Source of the DNA: Bosea sp. Tri-49
Lineage (GTDB): Bacteria > Pseudomonadota > Alphaproteobacteria > Rhizobiales > Beijerinckiaceae
NCBI RefSeq assembly: GCF_003952665.1
Contig: NZ_CP017946.1
Coordinates: forward strand, 3,100,001 to 3,164,000
DNA length: 64,000 nt
Direction: 5' to 3'
The notes under the pieces were generated by a model. It made no database searches, was not told the DNA's origin, and saw only the letters and a program-made list of their open reading frames with translations. Both the position numbers and the translations under genes were made by a program. Shown here in pieces: positions 27,055-34,817 of the stretch. Each line of letters opens with the position of its first letter. The stretch's first letter is position 1.

Positions 27055-30033
27055 TCACGCCGCCGCGATCTGGCAGAGCGTGACCTTGCCTTCGTGCATG
27101 GCGGTCACGGGGTCATAGCCATAGGTGGTGATGGTGTTGACGGACTCGCCGAGCACGATCGGGTCCAGCCCCTTGGGGTAGTTGCCGCGCTGGTCGACAC
27201 CCTGGAAGACGCCGCCGAAGTGGAAGGGCATGAAGGCGGCGCCCTTGCCGACGCGCTCGGTCACCAGCGCCTTGACCCTGGCCTTGGAATTGTTCTCCGG
27301 ACCGGTCACCCAGACCATGGCGCCGTCCCTGATGCCGCGTGCGACCGCGTCCGCCGGGTTGATCTCGACGAACATGTCCTGCTGCAATTCGGCCAGCCAC
27401 TTGTTCGAGCGCGTCTCCTCGCCGCCGCCCTCGTATTCGACGAGCCGGCCGGAGGTCAGCACGATCGGGAAGGACTTGGCGATGCCCTTCTCGACCGCCG
27501 CCTTCTGCACCGATGTGTGCAGGTTGGGGATGCGCAGCGTGCGCTCGTCCGGCCGGGCCGGCCACTTCGCCACGAGGTCGACGCGCGGCGAATAGATCGG
27601 CTCGCGATGGGTCGGCACCGGGTCGGGCAGGTTCCAGGCATTGGCCCTGGCCTTGCCGTTGCCATAGGGCACGCAGCCATGGTCCATCGCGACGCGCTGG
27701 ATGCCGCCCGACAGGTCGATCGACCAGGAGACCGCGTCGATGTTGTTGCCGCCGATCCAGGAGATGGTGGCCAGTTCCGCCGGCGTCAGGTCCTTGTCCC
27801 AGCCGAGCTTCTTCAGCACGCCCATGGTGAACTCGGGATAGCCGTCCTTGATGTCCGAGTTGAGGGAGTAGGAGCCGCCCTCGGCGAGCAGGGTATCCTC
27901 GACCTTGCTGCCATCAGGCAGCGTGCGCTCGCGGGTCAGGCCGAAGCGCGGGCGGAAGGTGCCGCCGCCATCCTTCGCGGCGAGCGAGGTGTTGTAGAGG
28001 ATGTGGGTGCCGGGGTGCTTGTATTCGGGCGTGCCCCAGCACGGCCAGGGCAGGCCGTAGAAGTCGTTCTCGACGGGCGAGCCCTTGGCGCCGCGCAGCG
28101 TCACGATGTCGAACTTGTCCTGGTTCGCCATGTGCAGCTTGAGGCGCTCGGGCGACTGGCCGGTATAGCCGGTCGACCAGCCGCCGCGGTTGATCTCCCT
28201 GAGGATCGACTCGGCCGTCGGCTCCAGCCCTATCTTGCCCTGGACCATCTCGTAGGGCCGGAACATCTCGGTGGCGAAGCCCAGCTTCTGCGAGAGCTTG
28301 TAGATGACCGCGTAGTCGCTGGCGGATTCGAAGATCGGCTCGACGACCTTTTCGCCCCATTGCACCGAGCGGTTGGAGCAGGTGCGCGAGCCCGAGGTCT
28401 CGAACTGGGTGCAGACCGGCAGGATATAGGTGCCGTTCTTGCGCCCGCCGAGCGAGACGAAATTGGTCGGGTGCGGATCGCAGACGACGAGCAATTCGAG
28501 CTTCTCGAGGCCCTTCACCGCATCGGGCATGCGCGGGATGGTGTTGCCGCCATGGCCCATGACGAACATGGCCTTGAGGTTGTCCTTCTGGTCGACCTGC
28601 TCGGCCGGCAGGTTCGCAGCGTCGAACCAGCGGGTCGAGGTGTGGCCCGAGGTCTCCATGTTCTGCTTGCGGGTACGGGCGGCGCGGCCGCCCTTGGCCG
28701 GCACCTCGTCGAAGCGCGAGACGAAGTAGTCGTAATCGACGCCCCAGACACGGGACCAATGGCGCCAGGCGCCTTCGACCAGGCCGTAATAGCAAGGCAG
28801 GTTCGAGATATCGAGGCCGAAATCGGTCGCGCCCTGGACGTTGCAGTGGCCGCGGAAGATGTTGGCGCCGGTACCGTTCGAGCCGACATTGCCGGTCGCC
28901 AACAGGAGGGTGCAGATGGCGCGGACGTTCGCCGTGCCGACAGAGTGCTGGGTCACGCCCATGCACCAGACGAAGGTCGCCGGCTTCACCGTCGCGAAGG
29001 TCTGGGCGACACGCTTCAGCTGTTCGCCCGGAATGCCGGTGATGTCCTCGACCGTCTTGGGATCGTATTTCGCGACCTCCTTGCGGACGTCGTCCATGCC
29101 GTGGACACGCGCGGCGATGAAGGCCTTGTCCTCCCAGCCGTTGTGGAAGATGTGCCACATCAGGCCCCAGATCACCGCAATGTCCGTGCCGGAGCGGAAG
29201 CGGACATAGTCGGTCGCGTGCGCCGCGGTGCGGGTCAGGCGTGGGTCGAAGACGATGACGTTGGCGCGCTGCTGCTCCTTGCCGGTCAGGATGTGCTGCA
29301 TCGAGACCGGGTGCGCCTCGGCCGCGTTCGAGCCCATGAAGATCACGGTCTTCGAGTTGCGGATGTCGTTGTAGGAATTGGTCATGGCGCCGTAGCCCCA
29401 GACGTTCGCGACACCCGCGACCGTCGTCGAGTGGCAGATGCGCGCCTGGTGGTCGACGTTGTTGGTGCCCCAGAAGGCCGCGAACTTGCGGAACAGGTAA
29501 GAGCCTTCGTTGGAGAACTTGGCCGAGCCCAGCAGATAGACGGAATCGGCGCCCGACTTGGCGCGGATCTCCATCATCTTGTCGCCGATCTCGCTGACCG
29601 CCTGGTCCCAGGACAGGCGCTGCCACTGCCCGTCGACCAGCTTCATCGGGTATTTGATGCGCCGATCGCCATGGACGAGCTCGCGCACCGAGGCGCCCTT
29701 GGCGCAATGGCTGCCGCGGTTGATCGGGCTTTCCCAGGCGGGCTCCTGGCCGACCCAGACCCCATTGGCGACCTCGGCGCGGACGGTGCAGCCGACCGAG
29801 CAGTGCGTGCAAATGTTCTTGACGACCTTGGTCCCGGTCGCCGGGCCGTAATCGGCAGCTTCGGCCTTGCGGACGGAACCGATCTGCAGGGCGCCGGCAG
29901 CCGCGACGCCACCAGCGACGAGGCCGGAACGGCGCAGGAAGGAGCGGCGGTCCATCACGCCGGAGGCAAGGCCCCCGAGGGCGCTCTGCAGGCGGCCGCG
30001 CTGGACGTCGGCGGATTTGCGCTTGATCAGCAT
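27055..30033 (-). CDS. Formate dehydrogenase alpha subunit, Tat-exported, cysteine form
   Basis: A 992-residue molybdopterin oxidoreductase that oxidises formate to CO2 in the periplasm. The Tat signal is MDRRSFLRRSGLVAGG near residue 26. The N-terminal 4Fe-4S site uses CTHCSVGC and a later Cys in GSHCAKGAS. The active site reads QARICHSTTVAGVANVWG near residue 190, with cysteine in the position that is selenocysteine in E. coli FdnG/FdoG and the neighbouring catalytic His; no in-frame TGA is needed. The C-terminal cofactor domain contains NPADAVARGIRDGAMVWV. ATG at 30033 follows GAGGAGG. Assembly probably needs the TorD-type protein and FdhD encoded nearby. Confidence 0.96.
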   Translation of the reverse strand: MLIKRKSADVQRGRLQSALGGLASGVMDRRSFLRRSGLVAGGVAAAGALQIGSVRKAEAADYGPATGTKVVKNICTHCSVGCTVRAEVANGVWVGQEPAWESPINRGSHCAKGASVRELVHGDRRIKYPMKLVDGQWQRLSWDQAVSEIGDKMMEIRAKSGADSVYLLGSAKFSNEGSYLFRKFAAFWGTNNVDHQARICHSTTVAGVANVWGYGAMTNSYNDIRNSKTVIFMGSNAAEAHPVSMQHILTGKEQQRANVIVFDPRLTRTAAHATDYVRFRSGTDIAVIWGLMWHIFHNGWEDKAFIAARVHGMDDVRKEVAKYDPKTVEDITGIPGEQLKRVAQTFATVKPATFVWCMGVTQHSVGTANVRAICTLLLATGNVGSNGTGANIFRGHCNVQGATDFGLDISNLPCYYGLVEGAWRHWSRVWGVDYDYFVSRFDEVPAKGGRAARTRKQNMETSGHTSTRWFDAANLPAEQVDQKDNLKAMFVMGHGGNTIPRMPDAVKGLEKLELLVVCDPHPTNFVSLGGRKNGTYILPVCTQFETSGSRTCSNRSVQWGEKVVEPIFESASDYAVIYKLSQKLGFATEMFRPYEMVQGKIGLEPTAESILREINRGGWSTGYTGQSPERLKLHMANQDKFDIVTLRGAKGSPVENDFYGLPWPCWGTPEYKHPGTHILYNTSLAAKDGGGTFRPRFGLTRERTLPDGSKVEDTLLAEGGSYSLNSDIKDGYPEFTMGVLKKLGWDKDLTPAELATISWIGGNNIDAVSWSIDLSGGIQRVAMDHGCVPYGNGKARANAWNLPDPVPTHREPIYSPRVDLVAKWPARPDERTLRIPNLHTSVQKAAVEKGIAKSFPIVLTSGRLVEYEGGGEETRSNKWLAELQQDMFVEINPADAVARGIRDGAMVWVTGPENNSKARVKALVTERVGKGAAFMPFHFGGVFQGVDQRGNYPKGLDPIVLGESVNTITTYGYDPVTAMHEGKVTLCQIAAA

Positions 30034-30046
30034 GACGCCGGCCTCC

Positions 30047-30241
30047 TCAATAACGGTTGACGCGGTAGAAGTCTTTGACGTGCTCGCTCTCGCGATAGCG
30101 CGCCTTCGTCTCCTCCTTGCCGGGATCGACGGCGGCGGCAGGCGTGACCGCGACGGGGGCGACGGCTGCGGTCGCGCCGGCGCCGAGCGCCTTGAAGAAG
30201 TTGCGGCGGTCGAGCCCCGCATCCTTGTTCTTTTGCGACAT
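30047..30241 (-). CDS. Small twin-arginine target protein of formate dehydrogenase loci
   Basis: A 64-residue protein starting MSQKNKDAGLDRRNFFKALG, a Tat motif, followed by an alanine-rich hydrophobic core and a short mature part ending ESEHVKDFYRVNRY. This fits the TIGR02811 family ('formate dehydrogenase region TAT target'), found just before FDH alpha genes and of unproven role. ATG at 30241 has GGAGGAGA upstream. It ends 13 bases before the alpha-subunit start and so is part of the same transcript. Confidence 0.88.
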   Translation of the reverse strand: MSQKNKDAGLDRRNFFKALGAGATAAVAPVAVTPAAAVDPGKEETKARYRESEHVKDFYRVNRY

Positions 30242-30264
30242 CGTCGTCTCCTCCGTGCCGTAAG

Positions 30265-31053
30265 TCATGCGGGCAGGCTCGCGGCCTGCGTCTCGATCGA
30301 AAGGTAGAGGCTGCCGACCCGGCCAACGGCGCGGTAGAAGCGCGCTGCCGGAGTGGTTTCGAGATCGGCGAAGAAGCGGTCGGCCCAGGGCCGGATATGG
30401 CGCGCGAAGAATGAGGCCTCGTCGACCCCCTCACCCGAGACCTCGCCGCGGATCAGCTTGGCCTGGATGTCCATCAGCACGGCGACATGGTCCTCGGGCT
30501 CGCCGACGCGCTCGGCGCGGGCGAGGCCGAGCTTGCCCATGTCCTCGCGCACCAGAGCGAGCGGGCGCTCATGCAGGAAGCCGGTGAGGTAATAGGAGGC
30601 GTAGGGCAGGAGCTCGCCACGGCCGACGCCGATGAAGAGCTGGAAGAACTCGTCGCGAACCTGTTCGGGGCTCGCCTCCGCGGCCGCCTCCGCCAGCGCC
30701 AGATGAGCCATGCCAAGCGGCGAGGCATCACCGCGCAGACCTTGCAGGGCAGTCAGGGTCTCAATCGTCGGGGCGCGCCAGAGCAGCGCGCCGATCAGTT
30801 CGAATTCGTCGGCGCGGGCGGCATCGATCTCGTCGATCTCGGCGGCAGCAGGCGAAACGATCGGTTCGTGCGGATAGAGGTCGGGCCTGAGTTCGCTGCG
30901 CGAAATCCCGGTGAGAGTCTCGACGGAGAGTACGCGATCGGCCGGGACGCGCTTCCAGCTGGAAATCGCCGGCTGCGAGACGCCGACCGCCCGCGCCAGC
31001 GCACGTACGCCGCCGGCCGCTCCGATCGCCCGCTCCAGAGCCTGGTCTCGCAT
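30265..31053 (-). CDS. TorD-type redox-enzyme chaperone fused to a YdaS/Cro-like HTH
   Basis: A 262-residue two-domain protein. Residues about 1-60 form an HTH of the YdaS antitoxin type: GVRALARAVGVSQPAISSWK, then RVLSVETLTGISRSELRPDL and YP. Residues about 75-255 are an all-helical TorD/DmsD-like chaperone domain, with DEFFQLFIGVGRGELLPYAS and DHVAVLMDIQAKLI. TorD proteins bind Tat signal peptides of molybdoenzymes until the cofactor is inserted. Being first in the FDH operon, it is probably the chaperone for the alpha subunit. The HTH would allow it to report on unassembled enzyme or to regulate its own operon; that is inference. ATG at 31053 is favoured over a TTG at 31071. Confidence 0.88.
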   Translation of the reverse strand: MRDQALERAIGAAGGVRALARAVGVSQPAISSWKRVPADRVLSVETLTGISRSELRPDLYPHEPIVSPAAAEIDEIDAARADEFELIGALLWRAPTIETLTALQGLRGDASPLGMAHLALAEAAAEASPEQVRDEFFQLFIGVGRGELLPYASYYLTGFLHERPLALVREDMGKLGLARAERVGEPEDHVAVLMDIQAKLIRGEVSGEGVDEASFFARHIRPWADRFFADLETTPAARFYRAVGRVGSLYLSIETQAASLPA

Positions 31054-31081
31054 AAACGAAGGCGTCTCCAATCCCGCACCG

Positions 31082-31141
31082 GCACGTTCGGACGTGCTGG
31101 TACACGCGGTGATAATGAGACCTTATCGCTCTAGATTGCAA
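31082..31141 (-). promoter_or_regulatory. Putative promoter and leader hairpin of the torD-fdh operon
   Basis: Minus-strand TTGCAA (31141-31136) and CATTAT (31117-31112) are 18 bases apart. Downstream of the presumed start of transcription lies the perfect inverted repeat GCACGT-TCGG-ACGTGC (31082-31097), 29 bases before the ATG; it could be an operator or an mRNA hairpin. The -10 overlaps the ATAA-N7-TTAT motif described separately. Confidence 0.4.
31112..31129. promoter_or_regulatory. ATAA-N7-TTATCGC motif, copy 1 (FDH operon)
   Basis: ATAATGAGACCTTATCGC overlaps the putative -10 of the torD-fdh operon. The second copy, ATAAGATGAGATTATCGC at 34755-34772, lies in the divergent promoter of the FDH accessory genes. 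Both have the same spacing and share a TGAGA core, shifted by two bases. Confidence 0.4.
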
Positions 31142-31158
31142 TTGTTCTCAACTGAAAC

Positions 31159-31875
31159 TCAGAGCGGTGTCGCACCACCGCCGCGTCGCCTGGCCCGCTG
31201 CTGGGACGGCGGAATTTCGGGCGTTTTTTGCACTGCAACAGAATTGCCACCTGAAGAACCACCTGTTTCAGCAGCATTTTCAGCAGATTTTCGGGAAACA
31301 CCCCCATCGCTCAGCCGCACCGGCTGGAGATCATCAGCCGTCGATGCCAAACCCTGCTGCGGCGCAGCAGAATCGGACCTGATCTCGTCATTAGACGAAG
31401 GTTGAACAACTGCGACGTCATTACGCACCGCTTCGCCTTGCTCGGCGGCGGGTTCCGGCGGCTTGCCGAAGATACTGGACAGCATCTCCTCGACATTATC
31501 CGACTCGCTGAGTGGCCCGTAGCCTGGCGCGCCACCCGGCGTATTCCAGTCGAGGGCGTAGTCGCGGGCCGGGTCGAGATAGCTGGAAATCATCGGATCG
31601 CTCTCCCAGGCGCGCCGCAGCGCCTTGAGCTTCCACTCCTCCGGCACGTTCTGCTTCAGCCAGTGCGCGAGGTCGAAATCCTTGTCGATCAGGTCGAGCG
31701 AGGGTGGCTCGACCATCTCGGGTTCAGGGGCAGGCGCGGCAGTTTCCGAAACAGGCTCGGTGGTGATCGGTGTCGGCTCGGCAGCCGGCGGAGCTGGTTG
31801 CTGAGCCTCTTTCTTGCGGCGTGCCCAGCGCCCCAGGAAGCCCTCCTCACGATCCTCGTCGTCGGGGCGCGACAT
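31159..31875 (-). CDS. DUF3306-family protein of formate dehydrogenase loci
   Basis: A 238-residue hydrophilic protein. The N-terminus reads EGFLGRWARRKKEAQ, then a proline/glutamate-rich spacer, then the conserved DUF3306 core near residues 65-120: DFDLAHWLKQNVPEEWKLKA, then RRAWESDPMISSYLDPARDY. The remaining half is low-complexity and acidic. No enzyme motif, signal or membrane segment is visible. DUF3306 is known as a neighbour of FDH genes with unknown role. It overlaps the DUF3305 gene by one base and is the last of a five-gene accessory operon. Confidence 0.85.
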   Translation of the reverse strand: MSRPDDEDREEGFLGRWARRKKEAQQPAPPAAEPTPITTEPVSETAAPAPEPEMVEPPSLDLIDKDFDLAHWLKQNVPEEWKLKALRRAWESDPMISSYLDPARDYALDWNTPGGAPGYGPLSESDNVEEMLSSIFGKPPEPAAEQGEAVRNDVAVVQPSSNDEIRSDSAAPQQGLASTADDLQPVRLSDGGVSRKSAENAAETGGSSGGNSVAVQKTPEIPPSQQRARRRGGGATPL

Positions 31876-32381
31876 CAGTCCTCTCCGCGCTCGATGCCCG
31901 GGCGCGGCCGCAATCCGCCCTTGCGCGGATCGTGCTCGGTGCGCTTGCGCTTGATGAACTCGCGCTCGACATGATGCGCCTCGAAGAAGGCTAGCACGGC
32001 CTCAGCAATCGCGGCCGGCATCGGCACGGCCTCGACGATGTCGTCGACATTCTCCAGGAAGACCTCGCCCTCGGAGGGGTCGGCAGTGACGCCGACCAGC
32101 TCCAGCGCCGGCTCGATCCCGGTCGGCCTGACGGCGACCCAGAGCCTAGCCTGGCCCGTCGCGAAATTCTCGCGAAAATGAGCGGTGTCGACCGAGTGCA
32201 GCGTCAGCACGGCCGAGCCGAGATAGAACTGCTCACGTTTGTCATCGCCGGCCAGCCGGCTCCAGGGCGCGAGCGGCGGCGGCTCGGGCAGCACCGCGAT
32301 CGGCGCCCAGACGTGATCGGCCCAGGGCGAATCGAGCTTGCGCCGCTCGACCACGACACCGACCTCGTGATGCTGCTGCAT
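31875..32381 (-). CDS. DUF3305-family protein
   Basis: A 168-residue soluble protein. The conserved start VGVVVERRKLDSPWADHVW is followed by WAPIAVLPEP and, further on, a block with YLGSAVLTLHSVDTAHFREN. A basic tail (FIKRKRTEHDPRKGG) ends the protein. There is no recognisable catalytic motif. DUF3305 and DUF3306 occur side by side in FDH clusters of several proteobacteria, suggesting a joint role in assembly or regulation. Here they overlap by one base, indicating coupled translation. Confidence 0.85.
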   Translation of the reverse strand: MQQHHEVGVVVERRKLDSPWADHVWAPIAVLPEPPPLAPWSRLAGDDKREQFYLGSAVLTLHSVDTAHFRENFATGQARLWVAVRPTGIEPALELVGVTADPSEGEVFLENVDDIVEAVPMPAAIAEAVLAFFEAHHVEREFIKRKRTEHDPRKGGLRPRPGIERGED

Positions 32382-32391
32382 GGCCTCGTCC

Positions 32392-33402
32392 TCAGTTCGC
32401 CATCTCGTGCACCGCGAGCGGCAGGCCGGCCACCAGGTTCTGCGGCTTCATCCGGACGATCCGGTCGCCGTCCATCGCCAGCATCAGATAGATAGGCGCT
32501 CCCTTGGCCGCTGGCAGCACCGGCACCTCCGGCGGCAGCGTCAGTCGATAGAGCGCGATCAGGCGCGAGGCCTTGTCTTCATCGAGCGTCTCGCCCTTCC
32601 AGAGCGCATTGCCGATCGCGGTTGCCTGCGCATCGAGGCCGACGAACCAGCGCCAATTGGCGTCGAGGACATTCTCGACGGCTTCGATCTCAACCGAAAA
32701 GCCATGAACCTGCCCGATCCAGTGCGCGATCGCCTTGCCAAGCGCGGCGCGACCGGAGGGCTTGCCGCCGAGATCGAGCACCATGTCGAAGGCGTCCGAA
32801 CGCTGCCAGTAGCGATCAGCATCGGCCTTTTTGAGGATGTCGAGCGAAGTCACCGCAGGTCCGCCCAGCATGGCGAGCAGCGGCGAGGCGTGCCGGTCGG
32901 TCTCATGCCCCTCGATCATCTCGGCATCGGCGAGCAGGATCGTATTCTCGTGGAGGGTGGCCCGCTGCGGCCGGAACAGGCATTCGGCGGCGCGCACCAC
33001 GAAGGGATCGCTCTCCTCGTCGAGCGCCGCGCGCAGGATGACGTGGACGAGTTGGTCGAGGAACACGGGCGGGATGCCCGTGACGCCGCCACGGATGATC
33101 CCGGCATAGGCGGCCTGTAAGGTCGGCGCCACCAGCAGCCGCTCGCGCCAGCCGAGCAGAAAGCGCCAGTTCTCGCGCGCATCGGCATCGGCGATGGCGG
33201 CGATCTCGCGCTCCGCGACCTCGGCCTGCGGCTCCGCCATCAGCCGGGCATGCAGCGCCCGCTCGGCCGCGCAGGCCTCCTCCGGCGGCAGCACTTCCGG
33301 CCGCGCCAGATAGGCCTTCAGGAAATCATCGGTGACGACGAGCCCGCCACCCTCCTCGCGGTCGAGCAGGAGATGGCCGGAGCTCGCCCAGAAATGGGTC
33401 AT
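32392..33402 (-). CDS. DUF6352-like conserved protein of the FDH accessory operon
   Basis: A 336-residue soluble, mostly helical protein with no enzyme signature that I can identify. It begins MTHFWASSGHLLLDREEGGG and contains DDFLKAYLARPEVLPPEEAC near residue 25 and SDPFVVRAAECLFRPQRAT near residue 130. The assignment to DUF6352 rests on recollection of the family and needs a profile search. It overlaps the DUF6505-like gene by four bases and ends ten bases before the DUF3305 gene. Confidence 0.7.
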   Translation of the reverse strand: MTHFWASSGHLLLDREEGGGLVVTDDFLKAYLARPEVLPPEEACAAERALHARLMAEPQAEVAEREIAAIADADARENWRFLLGWRERLLVAPTLQAAYAGIIRGGVTGIPPVFLDQLVHVILRAALDEESDPFVVRAAECLFRPQRATLHENTILLADAEMIEGHETDRHASPLLAMLGGPAVTSLDILKKADADRYWQRSDAFDMVLDLGGKPSGRAALGKAIAHWIGQVHGFSVEIEAVENVLDANWRWFVGLDAQATAIGNALWKGETLDEDKASRLIALYRLTLPPEVPVLPAAKGAPIYLMLAMDGDRIVRMKPQNLVAGLPLAVHEMAN

Positions 33403-33950
33403 CGCGGCGCGCCCTTCATCAGCTGCATCAGGTCGACCTGCTCCTGCGGCTCGTCTTCGCCATCGGTCTCGACGAACTCGAAGGCGCGGAAAACATCCTT
33501 CGGCATGTCGCCGCGCGGCATCAAGGTCCGGAAGCGCTCGCGGATCTCGCCCTCCTCCAGCGTGCGGTGCAAAGCGAGCAGCGTCTGCGCCGGATGATCG
33601 CAGAGCGAGGCGGCAAACGCGATCTCTTCTTCGGCAGCAGCCCGCGCCGTATCGAGGTCGGGTGCGCCGAGCTTGTCGACGAGTTGCGTCGCAAGCTGGG
33701 CAACGGCTTCCTCGCGTTCCTCCACCGTCACGTCGGTGACGACCGCGAGCGTGCTCCAGCCGAAGCTGTCGATGCCGAGGAAGCCGGAGCGGAAGGCAAC
33801 GCGCCCCTTGGTGTCGAGTTCGGAGACGCTCTCGGGCGTGAACAGGAAAGAGCCGCTGACGAGCCATTCGCCCGGCTCAGCCGCCTTGCGGAAGACGAAG
33901 CCATCCGACGGGTCGAGCCGGATGGCGCGCGGGAGCTTGAGGGCGCTCAC
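33399..33950 (-). CDS. DUF6505-like conserved protein of the FDH accessory operon
   Basis: A 183-residue soluble protein: RAIRLDPSDGFVFRKAAEPG near residue 9, then GEWLVSGSFLFTP, then SGFLGIDSFGWSTLAVVTDV near residue 55. The C-terminal third is acidic and contains LMPRGDMPKDVFRAFEFVET. No catalytic or metal motif is apparent. It overlaps both neighbours by four bases, so it is expressed in fixed proportion with the lipoate-ligase-like protein and the DUF6352-like protein. The DUF number is a recollection and should be checked. Confidence 0.7.
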   Translation of the reverse strand: MSALKLPRAIRLDPSDGFVFRKAAEPGEWLVSGSFLFTPESVSELDTKGRVAFRSGFLGIDSFGWSTLAVVTDVTVEEREEAVAQLATQLVDKLGAPDLDTARAAAEEEIAFAASLCDHPAQTLLALHRTLEEGEIRERFRTLMPRGDMPKDVFRAFEFVETDGEDEPQEQVDLMQLMKGAPR

Positions 33951-34690
33951 AGCTTCGGCGCTCCGCTGTCGCGGTCGAGCCAGTCGACCTTCGCCAGCGC
34001 CTCGGTGAGGCTCCGGCGCTCGATGCCGAACTGCGAGGTCGCGATCAGATCACCGTTCGGCTCGATGCCGTGGCGCACGCCCACGACCTTCTCCAGTCGG
34101 TCGAGCCAGCGCCTCGCTGCCGCCTTGGCGCCCTCTTCCTGCCAATAGCTGACGCCGAGCATGAGATGGCGGCAGAAGGCCTCGATCAGATCGACGGCAT
34201 CGACCTCCTCGAAGCCCTCCTCGGCCATGCCGACGCCGGTCTGGCCGAGCTCGAAGGGCGACATCGTCGTCGCCCGGACCATCGCGCCGAAGACGAGCCA
34301 GTCCGGTACCTGGTTCTCCGGACACTCCGCCGGCCAGCCGAGACGACCGCCGCCAATCAGGCCGAGATCATAGGTCAGCGCATCCGGCCAGCGGAACAGA
34401 AGCGGCCGCTTCGGCGGCGAATAGACGCTAAGCGCGTCGGCGAGCGCGTTCATGGCGAGGTAATGGGCGAGCCTGGCCTCGGCGAGGATGGCATCGGGCT
34501 CCAGCACCACCGCGAACTCGACGATGTCGAAACGTCGCACCCAGACCAGGGTCGCGGCGCCGGCCTCCCCCGCAATCGCCTGCGCATGGGCGAAGGCGTC
34601 GCCCGATTCGCGCAAGGTAACGAGCGAAAACCCCGGCGGCAGCACCGGCTCGCGCCTGAGATCGTCCTGCCTGATAGGCCCTGCCGCCAT
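33947..34690 (-). CDS. Biotin/lipoate-protein-ligase-like protein, probably non-catalytic
   Basis: A 247-residue protein with the fold pattern of biotin/lipoate ligases (DUF4444-type). Recognisable are AATLVWVRRFDIVEFAVVLE near residue 45, LAMNALADAL, and RWPDALTYDLGLIGGGRLGW near residue 98. The ligase hallmarks are altered: no GRGRxGRxW stretch precedes the first strand, and KWPND is RWPDA. It may bind a cofactor or peptide rather than activate biotin. It is the first gene of the accessory operon, overlapping the next by four bases. ATG at 34690 was preferred to one at 34711; support for either is weak. Confidence 0.72.
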   Translation of the reverse strand: MAAGPIRQDDLRREPVLPPGFSLVTLRESGDAFAHAQAIAGEAGAATLVWVRRFDIVEFAVVLEPDAILAEARLAHYLAMNALADALSVYSPPKRPLLFRWPDALTYDLGLIGGGRLGWPAECPENQVPDWLVFGAMVRATTMSPFELGQTGVGMAEEGFEEVDAVDLIEAFCRHLMLGVSYWQEEGAKAAARRWLDRLEKVVGVRHGIEPNGDLIATSQFGIERRSLTEALAKVDWLDRDSGAPKL

Positions 34691-34754
34691 CGCCCACGCC
34701 TTACGTCTCATCCCAAGGGAGAGGCTTGCTTCTTTGGAGCCATTCCAATTCCAT

Positions 34755-34772
34755 ATAAGATGAGATTATCGC
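34755..34772. promoter_or_regulatory. ATAA-N7-TTATCGC motif, copy 2 (divergent accessory promoter)
   Basis: ATAAGATGAGATTATCGC lies in the 127-base gap between the lipoate-ligase-like gene and the polyferredoxin gene, where it could control both directions. See copy 1 at 31112-31129. The gap otherwise holds no gene. Confidence 0.4.
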
Positions 34773-34817
34773 AAGCGCGACCAAAGACGCTGCCGCGATC
34801 ATGAGGATGCCTGCCCG

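Noticed and set aside
27055..30033. Selenocysteine in formate dehydrogenase
   Set aside because: The active-site codon encodes cysteine (ARICHSTT) and the frame has no internal TGA.
27094..30060. A 988-codon plus-strand frame opposite the FDH alpha gene
   Set aside because: Antisense shadow: the minus strand encodes an unmistakable molybdopterin oxidoreductase and the shadow has no recognisable domain.
30265..31053. Toxin-antitoxin system suggested by the YdaS-type HTH
   Set aside because: No toxin gene is adjacent and the HTH is fused to a TorD chaperone inside the FDH operon.
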